From contig CAKZOK010000146.1 in assembly GCA_937136415.1 (NCBI GenBank), positions 1-35,968 on the forward strand: a DNA stretch of 35,968 nucleotides, written 5' to 3'. The position numbers were made by a program, and so were the translations under genes. The notes below the pieces were generated by a model, which made no database searches, had not been told where the DNA came from, and saw nothing but the letters and a program-made list of their open reading frames with translations. This DNA is from an uncultured Cytophagales bacterium. GTDB lineage: Bacteria > Bacteroidota > Bacteroidia > Cytophagales > Bernardetiaceae. This document shows positions 7,347 through 18,200 of this stretch, piece after piece; the first letter of the stretch is position 1; every line of letters begins with the position of its first letter.

Positions 7347-8699
7347 ATGTCCACGACCAATCCAGCCAACTCAATTAACAATCACAACAAAGAATCAGAA
7401 ATTTATGGTTACATTAAAGACGAAAATGTTTATTTGAAGGGTTATAATGACCGACCAGACCGTCAAATTGGAGTAGTAAAAGATAGCCCAGAAGCTAGTA
7501 TTGCTTATTTTGAAGACCGTTATCAAAAATTATTAGAAAAAGTAGAAGAAGTAGCCGAAGCTATCACCGAATCTCAAAATAAGGGTTCTTATCTTATGAA
7601 ACTTGTTCATATTAGAGAATCTTTAGAAACTTACAATGCCATTGGTGATTATACAGCCGTAGAACGACGAATTTTAGAACTAGAACAAGGAATTGAAGAT
7701 TATATTTCTGAAAATAGAATAAAAAATACAGAAATAAAGACAGCTTTATTAGCAGAAGCACAAGAACTCAAAGATAGTGATGACTGGGAAGAAGTTTCGG
7801 AATATCTCAAAGACCTCAAAATGCGCTGGATACGTACAGGCAGTGTGGGCGAAGAAGATGATGAGATTTCGGAAGAGTTTGATAGATGTTTAGATGTGTT
7901 TTTTGAGCGTAGAAAAGCCTTTTTTGACAATGAACGAATTGTCAATGATGAACGAATTTTGAAATACAAACGCATTAGTAATAAAGTCAGAAAACTCAAT
8001 TACAATAAAGAAAAAACGCCTGAAATGCGTCAAGAAGTCATTGATTTGCAAAAGGCATGGAAAGATGTTGGCGTAATTCCGAAGTGGAAATATCTCAAAT
8101 TATACAGAAATTATAAAAGAGAAGTAGATTTGTTTTTTGGCAATGAACCTAGCAATGATAGTTATGGTTCGTATCGTCAAGAGCCTCCTGTTCCGACAAC
8201 ACCAGAGGGAATTTTGGAAAGCAAACGCAAACTAACCGAAGAAGTAGAAGGAATTGCAAGCAAATTTGAGAATGTTCATTTGAATAATGTCAAGACCAAA
8301 CAAGTGCAATGGAAAAAAATGGGAATTATCAGAAATAATGATGAAGACCGTCTATTAAACAATCGTTTTCATGCTGCTTGTAGCGAAATTTTTACACACG
8401 TTTTCTTAGAAAATGATGCTAAAGAAAATTTTGAAGGTTACGAAGAAAAAACAGGTTTCGAACAACTAAAACTCAAAATCAAACTTATCAAAGATAGTAT
8501 TAGAGAAGAAGAACCAAAGCTACAACAAATTGCTAAAGACATTCCTCAAGATGGATATGGCAGACCTATGTTTGATAGAAATGAGCCTTCTCATGCACCT
8601 GTTCGCTCTCAATATATGAATCTTCTGAATGTAATCCGAACGAAGAAAAGATTAGCCAAAAAATTTCAGAATCAACTCAATAGTAGTTATAGGTTTTAA
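7347..8699 (+). CDS. DUF349 domain-containing protein
   Basis: 450-residue, highly charged, mostly helical cytoplasmic protein. At least two DUF349 units are visible, about 130-200 (LKDLKMRWIRTG, FDRCLDVFFERRKAFFD) and 205-280 (LQKAWKDVGVIPKWKYLKLYRNY, REVDLFF), with a further related helical unit near 290-370 (QVQWKKMGIIRNNDEDRLLNNRF). The recurring W-x-x-x-G then L-x-x-x-F pattern defines the family, whose molecular function is not established. The first 110 residues are family-specific and contain a coiled-coil-like stretch (EKVEEVAEAITESQ). nuoB starts 24 bases after its stop on the same strand, so the two are likely co-transcribed although no functional link is known. Confidence 0.85.
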   Translation: MSTTNPANSINNHNKESEIYGYIKDENVYLKGYNDRPDRQIGVVKDSPEASIAYFEDRYQKLLEKVEEVAEAITESQNKGSYLMKLVHIRESLETYNAIGDYTAVERRILELEQGIEDYISENRIKNTEIKTALLAEAQELKDSDDWEEVSEYLKDLKMRWIRTGSVGEEDDEISEEFDRCLDVFFERRKAFFDNERIVNDERILKYKRISNKVRKLNYNKEKTPEMRQEVIDLQKAWKDVGVIPKWKYLKLYRNYKREVDLFFGNEPSNDSYGSYRQEPPVPTTPEGILESKRKLTEEVEGIASKFENVHLNNVKTKQVQWKKMGIIRNNDEDRLLNNRFHAACSEIFTHVFLENDAKENFEGYEEKTGFEQLKLKIKLIKDSIREEEPKLQQIAKDIPQDGYGRPMFDRNEPSHAPVRSQYMNLLNVIRTKKRLAKKFQNQLNSSYRF

Positions 8700-8723
8700 G
8701 AATAACTCTTTTACTCAAAAAAA

Positions 8724-9254
8724 ATGAATATCCCGATTACGACCAAACTTTCTGAATCTGAAAAAACAGGACAAGGAGGGTTGGTGGTTACATCTTTAGA
8801 AAACCTTATTCAATGGGCTAGATTGTCTTCTCTTTGGCCCATGACTTTTGGTTTGGCATGTTGTGCTATCGAAATGATGGGAACTTATGCGCCTCATTAT
8901 GATTTAGACCGTTTTGGGGTTTTTCCTCGTGCTTCTCCTCGCCAATCCGATGTTATGATTGTGGCAGGAACAGTAACTTTCAAAATGGCTGATAGAATAA
9001 AACGACTTTATGAACAAATGGCAGAGCCTCGGTATGTAATTTCGATGGGTAGTTGTGCTAATTGTGGTGGTCCTTATTGGGAGCATGGTTATCATGTGGT
9101 AAAAGGAGTCGATAGGATTATTCCTGTTGATATTTATGTTGCTGGCTGCCCCCCACGCCCTGAGGCACTTATTGGTGGAATTTTGAAGCTGCAAGAAAAA
9201 ATCCGTTTAGAAGCTCCAACTCCAACAGGTATTTTAAATTTGAAAAATGGATAA
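8724..9254 (+). CDS. nuoB: NADH-quinone oxidoreductase subunit B
   Basis: 176-residue peripheral-arm subunit of respiratory complex I that holds the terminal [4Fe-4S] cluster N2, from which electrons pass to quinone at the membrane. All four cluster ligands are present: the tandem C46-C47 in [11 protein letters not shown]111 in [10 protein letters not shown], and C142 in [10 protein letters not shown]. Length matches bacterial NuoB/Nqo6. The unusual point is context: nuoA and nuoC, which normally flank nuoB, are absent. Its neighbours are the DUF349 gene 24 bases upstream and an rfaE2-type gene 82 bases downstream. Either complex I genes are dispersed in this genome or this is a second copy. 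Confidence 0.96.
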   Translation: MNIPITTKLSESEKTGQGGLVVTSLENLIQWARLSSLWPMTFGLACCAIEMMGTYAPHYDLDRFGVFPRASPRQSDVMIVAGTVTFKMADRIKRLYEQMAEPRYVISMGSCANCGGPYWEHGYHVVKGVDRIIPVDIYVAGCPPRPEALIGGILKLQEKIRLEAPTPTGILNLKNG

Positions 9255-9336
9255 GAAATTGTTTTTGTTATTTCTTATTTATTTTTTTTGTACTTTTAGG
9301 CTATAAAGTAAAAAACCAAACAAATCCTTTCAAAAA

Positions 9337-9825
9337 ATGAATTCCTCTCACAAAAAAATCTATAATGACCATAATAGACTTTTAAAAAAAGTTGAAATAT
9401 GGAAATTTAATAATCAAAAAATTGTTTTTACAAATGGTTGTTTTGATATTTTACATTTAGGACATATTGATTATTTAGAAAAAGCAGCAGCTTTGGGAAA
9501 AAAACTTATTATTGGCGTAAATACTGATGACTCTGTCAAGATGTTAGAAAAAGGCAAAGAGCGTCCAGTTAATGATGAGTATGCAAGAATGAGGGTTTTG
9601 GCTGCCTTGGGATTTGTCGATGCTGTTGTATTGTTTTCAGAACCTACTCCTTTAGAAATTATTACAGATTTAAAACCTGATGTATTGGTAAAAGGAAATG
9701 ATTATACTATTTCATCTATTGTTGGTGCTGATATTGTTTTACAGAATGGAGGAGAAGTCAAAACAATAGAATTAGTAAAAGGATATTCTACAACTAATAT
9801 TATTAATAAAATTTTGGGAAAATAA
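9337..9825 (+). CDS. rfaE2: D-glycero-beta-D-manno-heptose 1-phosphate adenylyltransferase
   Basis: 162-residue cytidylyltransferase-fold nucleotidyltransferase equivalent to the C-terminal half of E. coli HldE. It transfers AMP to heptose 1-phosphate in making the ADP-heptose used for lipopolysaccharide core. Seen: the nucleotide-binding [13 protein letters not shown] (31-43) with the HxGH signature, the GVNTDDSVK loop, [10 protein letters not shown], and [12 protein letters not shown] near the C terminus, ending with the [11 protein letters not shown] signature. It is a stand-alone adenylyltransferase without a fused kinase domain, the usual arrangement in Bacteroidota. Members of this family also include FAD synthetase-like and glycerol-3-phosphate cytidylyltransferases, but the VKGxDY and GYSTT motifs favour RfaE2. 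Confidence 0.92.
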   Translation: MNSSHKKIYNDHNRLLKKVEIWKFNNQKIVFTNGCFDILHLGHIDYLEKAAALGKKLIIGVNTDDSVKMLEKGKERPVNDEYARMRVLAALGFVDAVVLFSEPTPLEIITDLKPDVLVKGNDYTISSIVGADIVLQNGGEVKTIELVKGYSTTNIINKILGK

Positions 9826-9844
9826 CTTTAAGAATAAAAACACT

Positions 9845-10008
9845 CTACCCTACTTTTTTGTAAAGTATGATAGTTAAGAATTTATAAGATTAATAGAATT
9901 GAAAATTATTATTTGAATACTTTAATTTTAAAGTAATTATTTCTTAAAAAATGTATTTTCAATCTCCTTATTCCTCTCCAAACTATGTGGTTTAAAAAAG
10001 TAGGGTAG
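9845..10008. repeat. 164-base element with perfect 15-bp terminal inverted repeats
   Basis: CTACCCTACTTTTTT (9845-9859) and AAAAAAGTAGGGTAG (9994-10008) are perfect inverted copies, 134 bases apart, bracketing AT-rich DNA that includes a small ACTTTAA/TTAAAGT hairpin. It lies in the gap between two convergent genes. No open frame and no clear target duplication are seen. The right end shares TAGGGTAGC with the structured element at 24229. Confidence 0.55.
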
Positions 10009-10085
10009 CGTATTTCATCTGTTTTAACTTTGTGTACTGTATTTTCAAAATTAAAAAAACAATGTTTTATTTAATTTCTGTTTTT

Positions 10086-10772
10086 TTACCTTCTTCTATT
10101 CAGCAACATTGAAGCATAATAAAGAAGTGTTGCAAGTGATGAGAGTGCAGCTACTACATAAGTCATGGCAGCCCAAAAAAGTGCATCTTTTGCCATAGAA
10201 TATTCTTCTGGATTTACTATATTTTCTTCTTTTATCCATTTCAAAGCTCTTCTACTTGCATCAAACTCAACAGGTAAAGTAACAAAACTAAAAAGTGTAG
10301 AAATAGCCAATGCCAAAACACCAAGAACTAAAACATAAGGAATATCAGCAAAAGCTAAAAGTCCAATTCCAATCATCAATAAAAAAGGAGTAAAGCGATT
10401 TGTAATATTCAAAACAGGCACCATTGCCGAACGAAAACCCAAAAAAGCATACGATTTAGCATGTTGTACAGCGTGTCCACACTCGTGGGCAGCCACAGCG
10501 ACAGCAGCAGCATTCCGACCATTATAAACGGCTTCACTTAGATTGACTGTTCGGTTACTAGGGTTGTAATGGTCTGTTAGTTTTCCTTGTACACTCATTA
10601 TTTTTACACCTGTAATTCCTTTGTCATTTAACATTTTTTGAGCTACTTCTGCGCCACTCATATTTGAGGCTAGAGGAGTTTGAGAGTATTTTTTGAAACG
10701 ATTTCTGAACATATATTGTATGCCCATACTCAAAACACCCACAGCAATAATTAATATATAAGCTCCATTCAT
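10086..10772 (-). CDS. YugP-type membrane zinc metallopeptidase
   Basis: 228-residue neutral zinc metallopeptidase of the YugP family (PF04298). An N-terminal membrane helix (3-20) is followed by the catalytic domain: the NRTVNLSEAVYNG strand, the zinc motif HECGH (96-100), and downstream the conserved LPVEFDASRRA (166-176), where E169 is the likely third ligand. Hydrophobic segments at about 128-163 and 200-222 give three or more membrane spans, so the active site is expected at the inner membrane. Physiological substrates of the family are not known. It stands as a single gene, convergent with the rfaE2-type gene and divergent from kbl. Confidence 0.92.
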   Translation of the reverse strand: MNGAYILIIAVGVLSMGIQYMFRNRFKKYSQTPLASNMSGAEVAQKMLNDKGITGVKIMSVQGKLTDHYNPSNRTVNLSEAVYNGRNAAAVAVAAHECGHAVQHAKSYAFLGFRSAMVPVLNITNRFTPFLLMIGIGLLAFADIPYVLVLGVLALAISTLFSFVTLPVEFDASRRALKWIKEENIVNPEEYSMAKDALFWAAMTYVVAALSSLATLLYYASMLLNRRR

Positions 10773-10897
10773 AATAATAAAAAATTTAGATTAAAAAATA
10801 ATGTACCAATATTTAACAGACTTATAAGCCTGTTGTACTTTGATAATCTTAAACCAAAATAAAGAAAAGTTGTTTTCTTTTTTAGAATTACAATTAC

Positions 10898-10905
10898 TAA
10901 ATTTG
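10898..10905 (+). promoter_or_regulatory. -7 promoter element TAAATTTG for kbl
   Basis: TAAATTTG matches TAnnTTTG exactly. Transcription would start near 10912, giving a leader of about 50 bases to the ATG at 10965; a start at the earlier TTG (10920) would leave almost no leader. The closest upstream TTG (10870-10872) is 25 bases away, a little far for -33. Confidence 0.45.
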
Positions 10906-10909
10906 ACCC

Positions 10910-10936
10910 AGCCAATAACTTGAAAGCTATTGGCTA
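10910..10936 (+). repeat. Hairpin repeat in the kbl leader
   Basis: AGCCAATA (10910-10917) pairs with TATTGGCT (10928-10935), extended inward by CTT/AAG. The right arm, CTTGAAAGCTATTGGCTA (10919-10936), is found again with one mismatch at 25396-25413 between purH and rfbD, so this is a dispersed palindromic repeat. It may or may not affect kbl expression. Confidence 0.5.
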
Positions 10937-10964
10937 TATATTTAAACCAATCCCAAAAAAACAA

Positions 10965-12161
10965 ATGTACGATACACTTCAACCCTTTTTAGAAAAGGAA
11001 TTACAAGAAATAAAAGATGCAGGACTTTATAAAAGCGAACGCATCATCACAACGCCACAATCGGCAGCCATCAAAACACAAAGCACAGGCGAGGTAATCA
11101 ATTTTTGTGCAAATAATTATTTAGGACTTTCTTCGAATGCTCGTGTATTGGAAGCTGCCAAAAAAGCCATTGATACACACGGTTTTGGGCTTTCTTCGGT
11201 TCGTTTTATTTGTGGAACACAAGATTTGCATAAAGAACTAGAGCGCAAAACTGCCGAATTTTTAGGAATGGAAGATTGCATTTTGTATGCAGCAGCCTTT
11301 GATGCAAATGGTGGAGTTTTTGAACCACTTTTAGGAGCAAATGATGCTATTATTTCAGATGCTCTGAATCATGCTTCTATTATTGATGGTGTTCGTTTGT
11401 GTAAGGCAAAGCGTTTTCGTTATCAACATAATGATATGGCAGACCTTGAAAAACAACTTCAAGATGCTGATGCAGCAGGAGCAGTACAAAAAATGATTGT
11501 TACTGATGGTGTTTTTTCGATGGACGGAACGATTGCACAACTAGACAAAATTTGTGCGTTGGCAGAAAAATACAAAGCTCTTGTTATGGTAGATGAGTGT
11601 CATTCGTCTGGTTTTATTGGAAAAACAGGACGAGGAACTCACGAATATAGAAATGTAATGAGCAAAATTGACATCATTACAGGAACGTATGGAAAAGCTC
11701 TTGGAGGTGCTTCAGGTGGATTTACGGCAGCAAAAAAAGAAATTGTAGAAATGTTGCGTCAGCGTTCTCGTCCTTATTTGTTTTCGAATACGGTTGCGCC
11801 ACCGATTGTAGGAGCTTCTATTGAGGTTTTGAATGTTTTGATGGAATCTACTGCTCTTAGAGATAAGTTAGAAGAAAGTACAAAATATTTTAGAGAAAAA
11901 ATGAATGCAGCAGGTTTTGACATCGTAAAGGGCGAACATCCGATTGTTCCTGTGATGCTTTATGATGCGCCACTTTCTCAAAAATTTGCTGACCGTCTGT
12001 TGGAAGAAGGAATTTATGTAATTGGTTTTTATTATCCTGTTGTTCCGAAGGGAAAGGCTCGTATTCGTGTCCAAATTTCGGCTCTTCATGAGCGTGAGCA
12101 TTTGGATAAAGCCATCGCAGCTTTTACAAAAGTAGGAAAAGAATTGGGTGTAATTTCTTAA
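10965..12161 (+). CDS. kbl: Glycine C-acetyltransferase (2-amino-3-ketobutyrate CoA ligase)
   Basis: PLP-dependent alpha-oxoamine synthase that cleaves 2-amino-3-ketobutyrate with CoA to glycine and acetyl-CoA, the second step of threonine breakdown. The 398 residues align closely with E. coli Kbl from end to end: [11 protein letters not shown] (46-56), [15 protein letters not shown] (72-86), [15 protein letters not shown] (131-145), VFSMDG (183-188), the PLP-contacting VDECHSSGF (209-217), and the Schiff-base lysine K244 in [12 protein letters not shown]. The ATG at 10965 is chosen over an in-frame TTG at 10920 because it matches the family N terminus and leaves room for a leader. No threonine dehydrogenase gene (tdh) is adjacent. 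An intrinsic terminator follows. Confidence 0.95.
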   Translation: MYDTLQPFLEKELQEIKDAGLYKSERIITTPQSAAIKTQSTGEVINFCANNYLGLSSNARVLEAAKKAIDTHGFGLSSVRFICGTQDLHKELERKTAEFLGMEDCILYAAAFDANGGVFEPLLGANDAIISDALNHASIIDGVRLCKAKRFRYQHNDMADLEKQLQDADAAGAVQKMIVTDGVFSMDGTIAQLDKICALAEKYKALVMVDECHSSGFIGKTGRGTHEYRNVMSKIDIITGTYGKALGGASGGFTAAKKEIVEMLRQRSRPYLFSNTVAPPIVGASIEVLNVLMESTALRDKLEESTKYFREKMNAAGFDIVKGEHPIVPVMLYDAPLSQKFADRLLEEGIYVIGFYYPVVPKGKARIRVQISALHEREHLDKAIAAFTKVGKELGVIS

Positions 12162-12204
12162 AAACAATTATGAAATAAATATTCAGCGTCGCTAATTATA
12201 TTTT

Positions 12205-12244
12205 AACGAACGGTTCATTGAAAAACGAACCGTTCGTTTTTTTT
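12205..12244 (+). terminator. Intrinsic terminator of kbl
   Basis: AACGAACGGTTC (12205-12216) and GAACCGTTCGTT (12227-12238) form a perfect 12-bp stem with a 10-base loop, followed by an eight-T run. It is 43 bases after the kbl stop. The giant gene on the minus strand ends 24 bases further on, but the other flank lacks a T-run, so this serves mainly kbl. Confidence 0.9.
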
Positions 12245-12267
12245 ATTAAAGGTTATCAAGATTATTT

Positions 12268-15200
12268 TTATTCTTCAATTATAAATTTACGGAAAGCTAA
12301 TCCGTCTTTTGTCTGAATTTGAAGATAATACATTCCTGCTGTCAGATTATTTGTTTTGATTTTATAACGGATTGAAGATATTTTTTGTGTTTTGAGTAAA
12401 ATTTTTCTTCCGATTGCATCAATCAAAACAAAGGCAGGTTCTCCATTTGGTGTATTTGTTCCAAAATCAATAAAGAAATTACCATTATTTGGGTTTGGAA
12501 ATAATTGTAATGTTCTAAATTCTTTTGGCTCTTCTATTCCTGTAATAGTAAAAATAATAGTTTCAGAAACCGAACTACACCCAGCTTCTGTCAAGACAAG
12601 CAAGCTATATTCTCCTGTTTGGTTTGGTTTATAAGTATTATCAAAAGCATTTTCGATAGCAATTCCGTCTTTTAACCATTGAAAAGTTACTGGTTCTTGG
12701 CTATTTAATGTACTTGTGAATGTTTCATTATTCATCAAATCAATACTAATTTGAGGTTGAGGAAGAACAGTAATTTCTATCTCATTCGAAATAGCTGTAC
12801 AGCCATTTGATGTCAGAATTTCGGCTGTATATACTCCTTTTCCTGTAACAGTATATGATTTTTGAGTTTGGAATGCCAAAACAACTCCATCTTTTTTCCA
12901 TTGAATTTGTTCTGAATTAGTAAACTGGTCATCAATTTCTAGCTTTAATCCAAAGGGTTGATTTTCGCAAAATATAGTTTGAGAAGGTTGTATAATTTCA
13001 AAATTTAATCCTTCTTGACACTCTACATTTAAGGTAATCGAACGACGTTTTAGGGTTAAGTTTGGCAAACTTGGATTTGTAATATCTGCTGTATAAATGC
13101 CTACATCGTTAGTTGTAATTCTGTTAATAGAATAATTTTGAGTAGTCGCAACAGGATTATTATCTCTAAACCATTGGTATCTATTTCCATTTCCTTGTGT
13201 CTGAACTGTAAATGAAATAGGAGAATTTAATGCAAGTAAAATATTTTCTTCTTGATTAATCGGTGCTTGAGGCGCATAATCAAATAACAAATATTCTTGA
13301 TTTGAGTAAGGCAATAAATCATCAAATTCTAATTTATTTTCAGACACTCTAAATTTTATTAGGTTATTTATCTGTAAAAATCCAGTTGGCAAGCCAGTCA
13401 AATTATTTGTATTGATTTCGAATACTCTTAAATCAACCAAATTTTGCACATTGGTCGGAATGGTTGAGATATAATTTCGGTTGGCATAAAATTCAATTAA
13501 TTTTGAGAGATTTGTAATTGAATTTGGCAAGTTTAACAATTCATTATCACTTACATTTAGCACCAAAAGCTCACTTAAATTTCCGATTGTTTCTGGCAAA
13601 GAATTAAATTTATTATTATTGAGATAAAGTGTTTTTAGGCTGCTCATATTTCCAATTTCATCTGGTAGATTTGTCAAATCATTTCTTGAGAGCCACAATG
13701 ATTGTAGATTGACAAGATTTCCAAATGAAGCAGGCACACTACCTTCAAAGTTATTTTTATCCAAATCTAAATAAGTAAGCGTTGTGATTTGTCCAATACT
13801 TGCAGGAATTTGTCCCTCCAAATAATTATCAAAGAAACTCAAATAACGAAGTTCGGAGAAAAAGTCAGCATCAAAAACATCTGGAAGGTTTCCTGTTAGA
13901 TTATTAGAAGATAAATCTAGTTCTCTGATTTTATTGTTCAAAACAGTCACACCTTCCCATGTAGCAACAGGTTGAGTTAAGTCCCAAGAATTTATCCAAT
14001 CATCTCCTCCTGTTTGGTCAAAAACATCTACCAAGGCAAGCGAATCGGTAGGATTTACAAAGCCTTCTACTTCTAAAATAATTGGATTTCTTTGTAATAT
14101 AAGCTGTGTTGCTACTGTATTTTTGACTTCACAAATATATGTTCCAGCATCTGTCGGAACTGTATTTGAAATTGTATAATTCCAACCTGTTGCGCCATTA
14201 ATAGGTGTTTGGTCTTTGTACCATTGATATGTATTAAAATTTCCTTCTGTTTGAGAGTTGAATGTAATGGATTCATTTTGTCCAATAATTTCAGTACGAG
14301 GTGAATATATATTGGATTGAGGTGAATATGTAAAATTAGAAATTGCACCAATAAAATCTTCTGCCGACTCAAAACTCAATCTATTTGCTCCAATATTTAA
14401 TGAAAAGTTAGGCTCTCTTCTTCTTGATAAATTCAGAACAGAAGAGGGCAAGACACCAGATAAGCCATTATTATATAAATTGATAGAAGCGACTTTTCCA
14501 CAACTAACAGTTATTCCGTACCATGTAGCAATAGGCATATTCAAATTCCAACGATTTCCCCAAGAAGCACCTCCCATTTGGTTGTAGATATCGACCAAAA
14601 TAAGTGAATCAGAAGGAGAAACAAAATACTGTTCTTCGATAGTAATAATTTGCTCGTCTGTTGAAGTATTTCCTGCCGAATCTATGGCAGTCCAAATAAT
14701 TACTGTTTCTCCAATTGGGAATTGTGCTGGGGCATCGTTGAAAACTCTAAACAAACAATTATCTGTAACCACAGGAGTTCCTATATCCAAACTATCTCTT
14801 GTGGAAATACAGTCATACAAATCTGTTGGTTTTGTAATGTCTTGAGGAGCTTCAATGACAGGGTTTTGAGTATCCAAAACAGTTACTGTAAATTGGTTTG
14901 GTGCAGATTCATTTCCATTATTATCAGTGGCTGTCCAAGTTATTGTACTCACTCCAATATTAAAACGAAGCCCTTCCAAATAAGGTAGATTTGCAGAAGT
15001 TGCACCACTGACAAGATAACGATATGAAGCCACTCCACAATTATCATTTGCTTGTCCATTTGGAATACGTAATGTTGTGTTTGTAGTTTGGTTTGTATAA
15101 TAACAGTTTGTTGCATCTGTATTTCTTGTAAAGTTTTGCATTGCTGTTATAGTCGGAGGCTGGCTATCACCAACATTCATTATAATATTATCTTCATCAG

Positions 15201-18200
15201 AACAACCATTTGGATTAGTAGCTATTACTTTAACATCATCATTGGTTACTAATCCATTTATAGTAATTGTATTTAATGTTGGGTCGGGTCTTACTATTAA
15301 GTTATTATTTAGATAAAAATAGTAATTATATGTTGTTGTTGATGGTAGTGCTGTTGCTATAAAGTCTATATCTGAACTTGGACAGTTTGAAGTACCCAAA
15401 GTAGAAAGGGTTACTGTTGGAAGTCCATTAATTGCAAATGGTGTTGATTCATTGCTTGTTGCATTAGGGTTTGAAGCTGTTACTCTTATCTTATAATTAT
15501 TTCCTATTGTTGTATTAGTAGGGATATTAAACGTGATAGAGTTAGAGCTTATTGCTGATATGGTATTGGAAGTAATGGGAGTTAGGTTTGTAAAATTATC
15601 ATTTGATAATTCTACTGTAAATACGTTTCCACTATTAAAACTTCCTCCACTAACTGTAAATGGAATGGTAACAGATGAACCTACACAATAGGGAGCAGTA
15701 GGTGTTATTGTTCCTAGTGTGATAGTAGGTATAGTTACAATTACAGTTATTGTGTTTAAAGTACGATTACAATTTGTTGTTGTATTGGTGGCAATTATCC
15801 TAAAATCATTATTTGATGTTAGAGTTTGAGTAGTGAACTGAATTGTTGTTCCTGTTCCAATTATTGGAGTTCCTACATCTGCATTTGAGTTGGTTACATC
15901 TTGTAATTGATACGAAATTCCTATTTCTGAATTAGGGACTTCAATATTTGCTGTATTTCCACTTATAATACTGGCAGGGTTTGCTACGATAGTTCTATCT
16001 AGTGGCAAAGTATTAACAATAATATCTGCTGACAAATCACTATTTATTGCAGGATTTGATGAAACTACACGGATTTTATAATTATTTCCTGTTGTTAGAG
16101 TATTAGGAATAACTAAATTAATAGGGCTTGTACCTATTTGTGTTGCTTCAGGTGTTGTAAAATTACCACTTGCATCTGAAAGCTGTGCTGTGAAACTGTT
16201 AGTACCATCAAATACTCCTATTGTAGTAAAAGGCACGTTGATTGTTTCTCCTGCACAATAAGTTGTAGGTGTTATTGTTCCTAAAAGAATAAGTGTTTGG
16301 ACTTCATACGCTCCCATATCTACACTTACTCCTATGTTACGAATATTACCAATTATATCAGTAGATTGTGAAATGGCTGCATTATTTCCAGCGTTAATGA
16401 CAGGAGAACCTGATTGTATGGCTAGATTATTAGTTGCTGCATCTACAAATTGAGGGTCTTGAGCAAAAATATTATTTCCTCCATCTGAAAAATTATTATT
16501 GTTGGCAAGAGTCAAATCTGTTTCAGTTTCTTCTATTAAAGAATAAGAAATACTAGGAGTAGCATTGTCATTGGTATAAGAGCTTGTACCCCCCATATCT
16601 ATATTTTCCCAAAAAATACTATTTGTTATTGTAGGATTACTATTTCCTCCTCCACTTCCATCATTATATATTGCGCCACCTGTTACAGTTGATTGATTTT
16701 GAGAGAATGTACAATTTGTAAAACTAGGACTACTATTTCCTCCATTTCCATTATTATAGATTGCGCCACCTGCTGTACCTGCTTGATTTTGTGAGAATAT
16801 ACAATTAATTAATATTGGACTGCTAACTCCTGCTGAATTTCCTTCATTGTACATTGCACCACCTTCACCAGTTGCTTGGTTTTGTAAGAACTTAATATTT
16901 CTTATTGTTGGAGTAGAGCTATTTCCTGTTCCACTTCCATCATTATACCACGCAGCACCATTGCCATTGATAGTACCAACACTAGCATTTCCACCTGTAA
17001 GAGTAAATCCATCTACTACTGTGGCAGCAGATACATTTTTAGTATAAACTACGTGATAAGAATTGCCTGCATAATCATTATAAACTAAAGAAGGAAAAGT
17101 TCCTGTTATGTTATCAGTAAAACCATCTGTATCTCCACTTAAAATAGTTTCATTATCTACAAAATCACGAGCAGATAAGCCAGTAGGGGTAAAATCAGTT
17201 TCTATACCTTCAAAACCACCATAAACTTCTACACCCTCTGGAATTTGGAAGGTTGATTCACGAGGGTCTAAGCCTCCACCTGCATCAAAATCAAATTGAT
17301 TTGTTGGTTTGTATGTTCCTGCTGCTATGTATATTTTGTCTGTTGATATTGCTAACTCTAAAGCTGATTCTAATTCTGTAAAAGCATCTGTCCAATTTAT
17401 TCCAGTGTTACTACCTCCTGCATCTGTATATACAAAAAAGTTTGTGGCTAGTCTTTGTCCAGTTACATCAAAATTATAAACTGCTTCATCAGAATCATTA
17501 TTATTTATTGTGATAGTTGCTGTTTGTGTTCCTATTGTTGAAGGAGTAAAAGCAACATCAAAAGTAGTTATTGCACCTGCTGTTATAGTTGTTGGGAAAG
17601 TAATATTGCTTACTACAAAGTCAGCCAAGTTTGAGGTTACTGAAGAGATACTTAAATCTGAAGACCCTGTATTCTCAATGGTATAAGTAACCGTTTTTGT
17701 TGCTACAGTTCCAAAATCTGTATCATCGGCTATATCAGGAGTGTTATCTCCATCTGCAATAGAAATTGAATTTCCTTGTATGTCTATTTCGGGTTCTATA
17801 ATAAAAGCACTAAAAAGAGAAGTGCCATTTGCAGCATTGGTTTGTGTTGCAACAATTTCATCTCCTGCACTTAATGTAAATGAAGAGGTAATTGTCCAAT
17901 TGCCTGTTGTTACGGTAGCAGTTCCTAAGTATTCTTGTTCTGATGTGGCAACACAACTAGAAGGGTTACGGTATAAGTGAATAATATCTCCATTAACTCC
18001 TGTTCCAGTTACAATATTACTTGCAATATTAATATTGGTAATAATAGGAATTGGTTGATTATTATTTACACCTGTTGCAAAATCAATATCTGTGGTATTA
18101 CAGTAGATATTATTTCCAATATAAGTGAGGTTTAGTATTCCTGCATCACTAGCACGAATACCTATACCACTGCCAGTCAATAAATTTGCTTCATTGAGTC

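Noticed and set aside
10920..10964. Upstream TTG start for kbl
   Set aside because: The added residues fall in a hairpin repeat and have no counterpart in the family; the ATG at 10965 matches E. coli Kbl.
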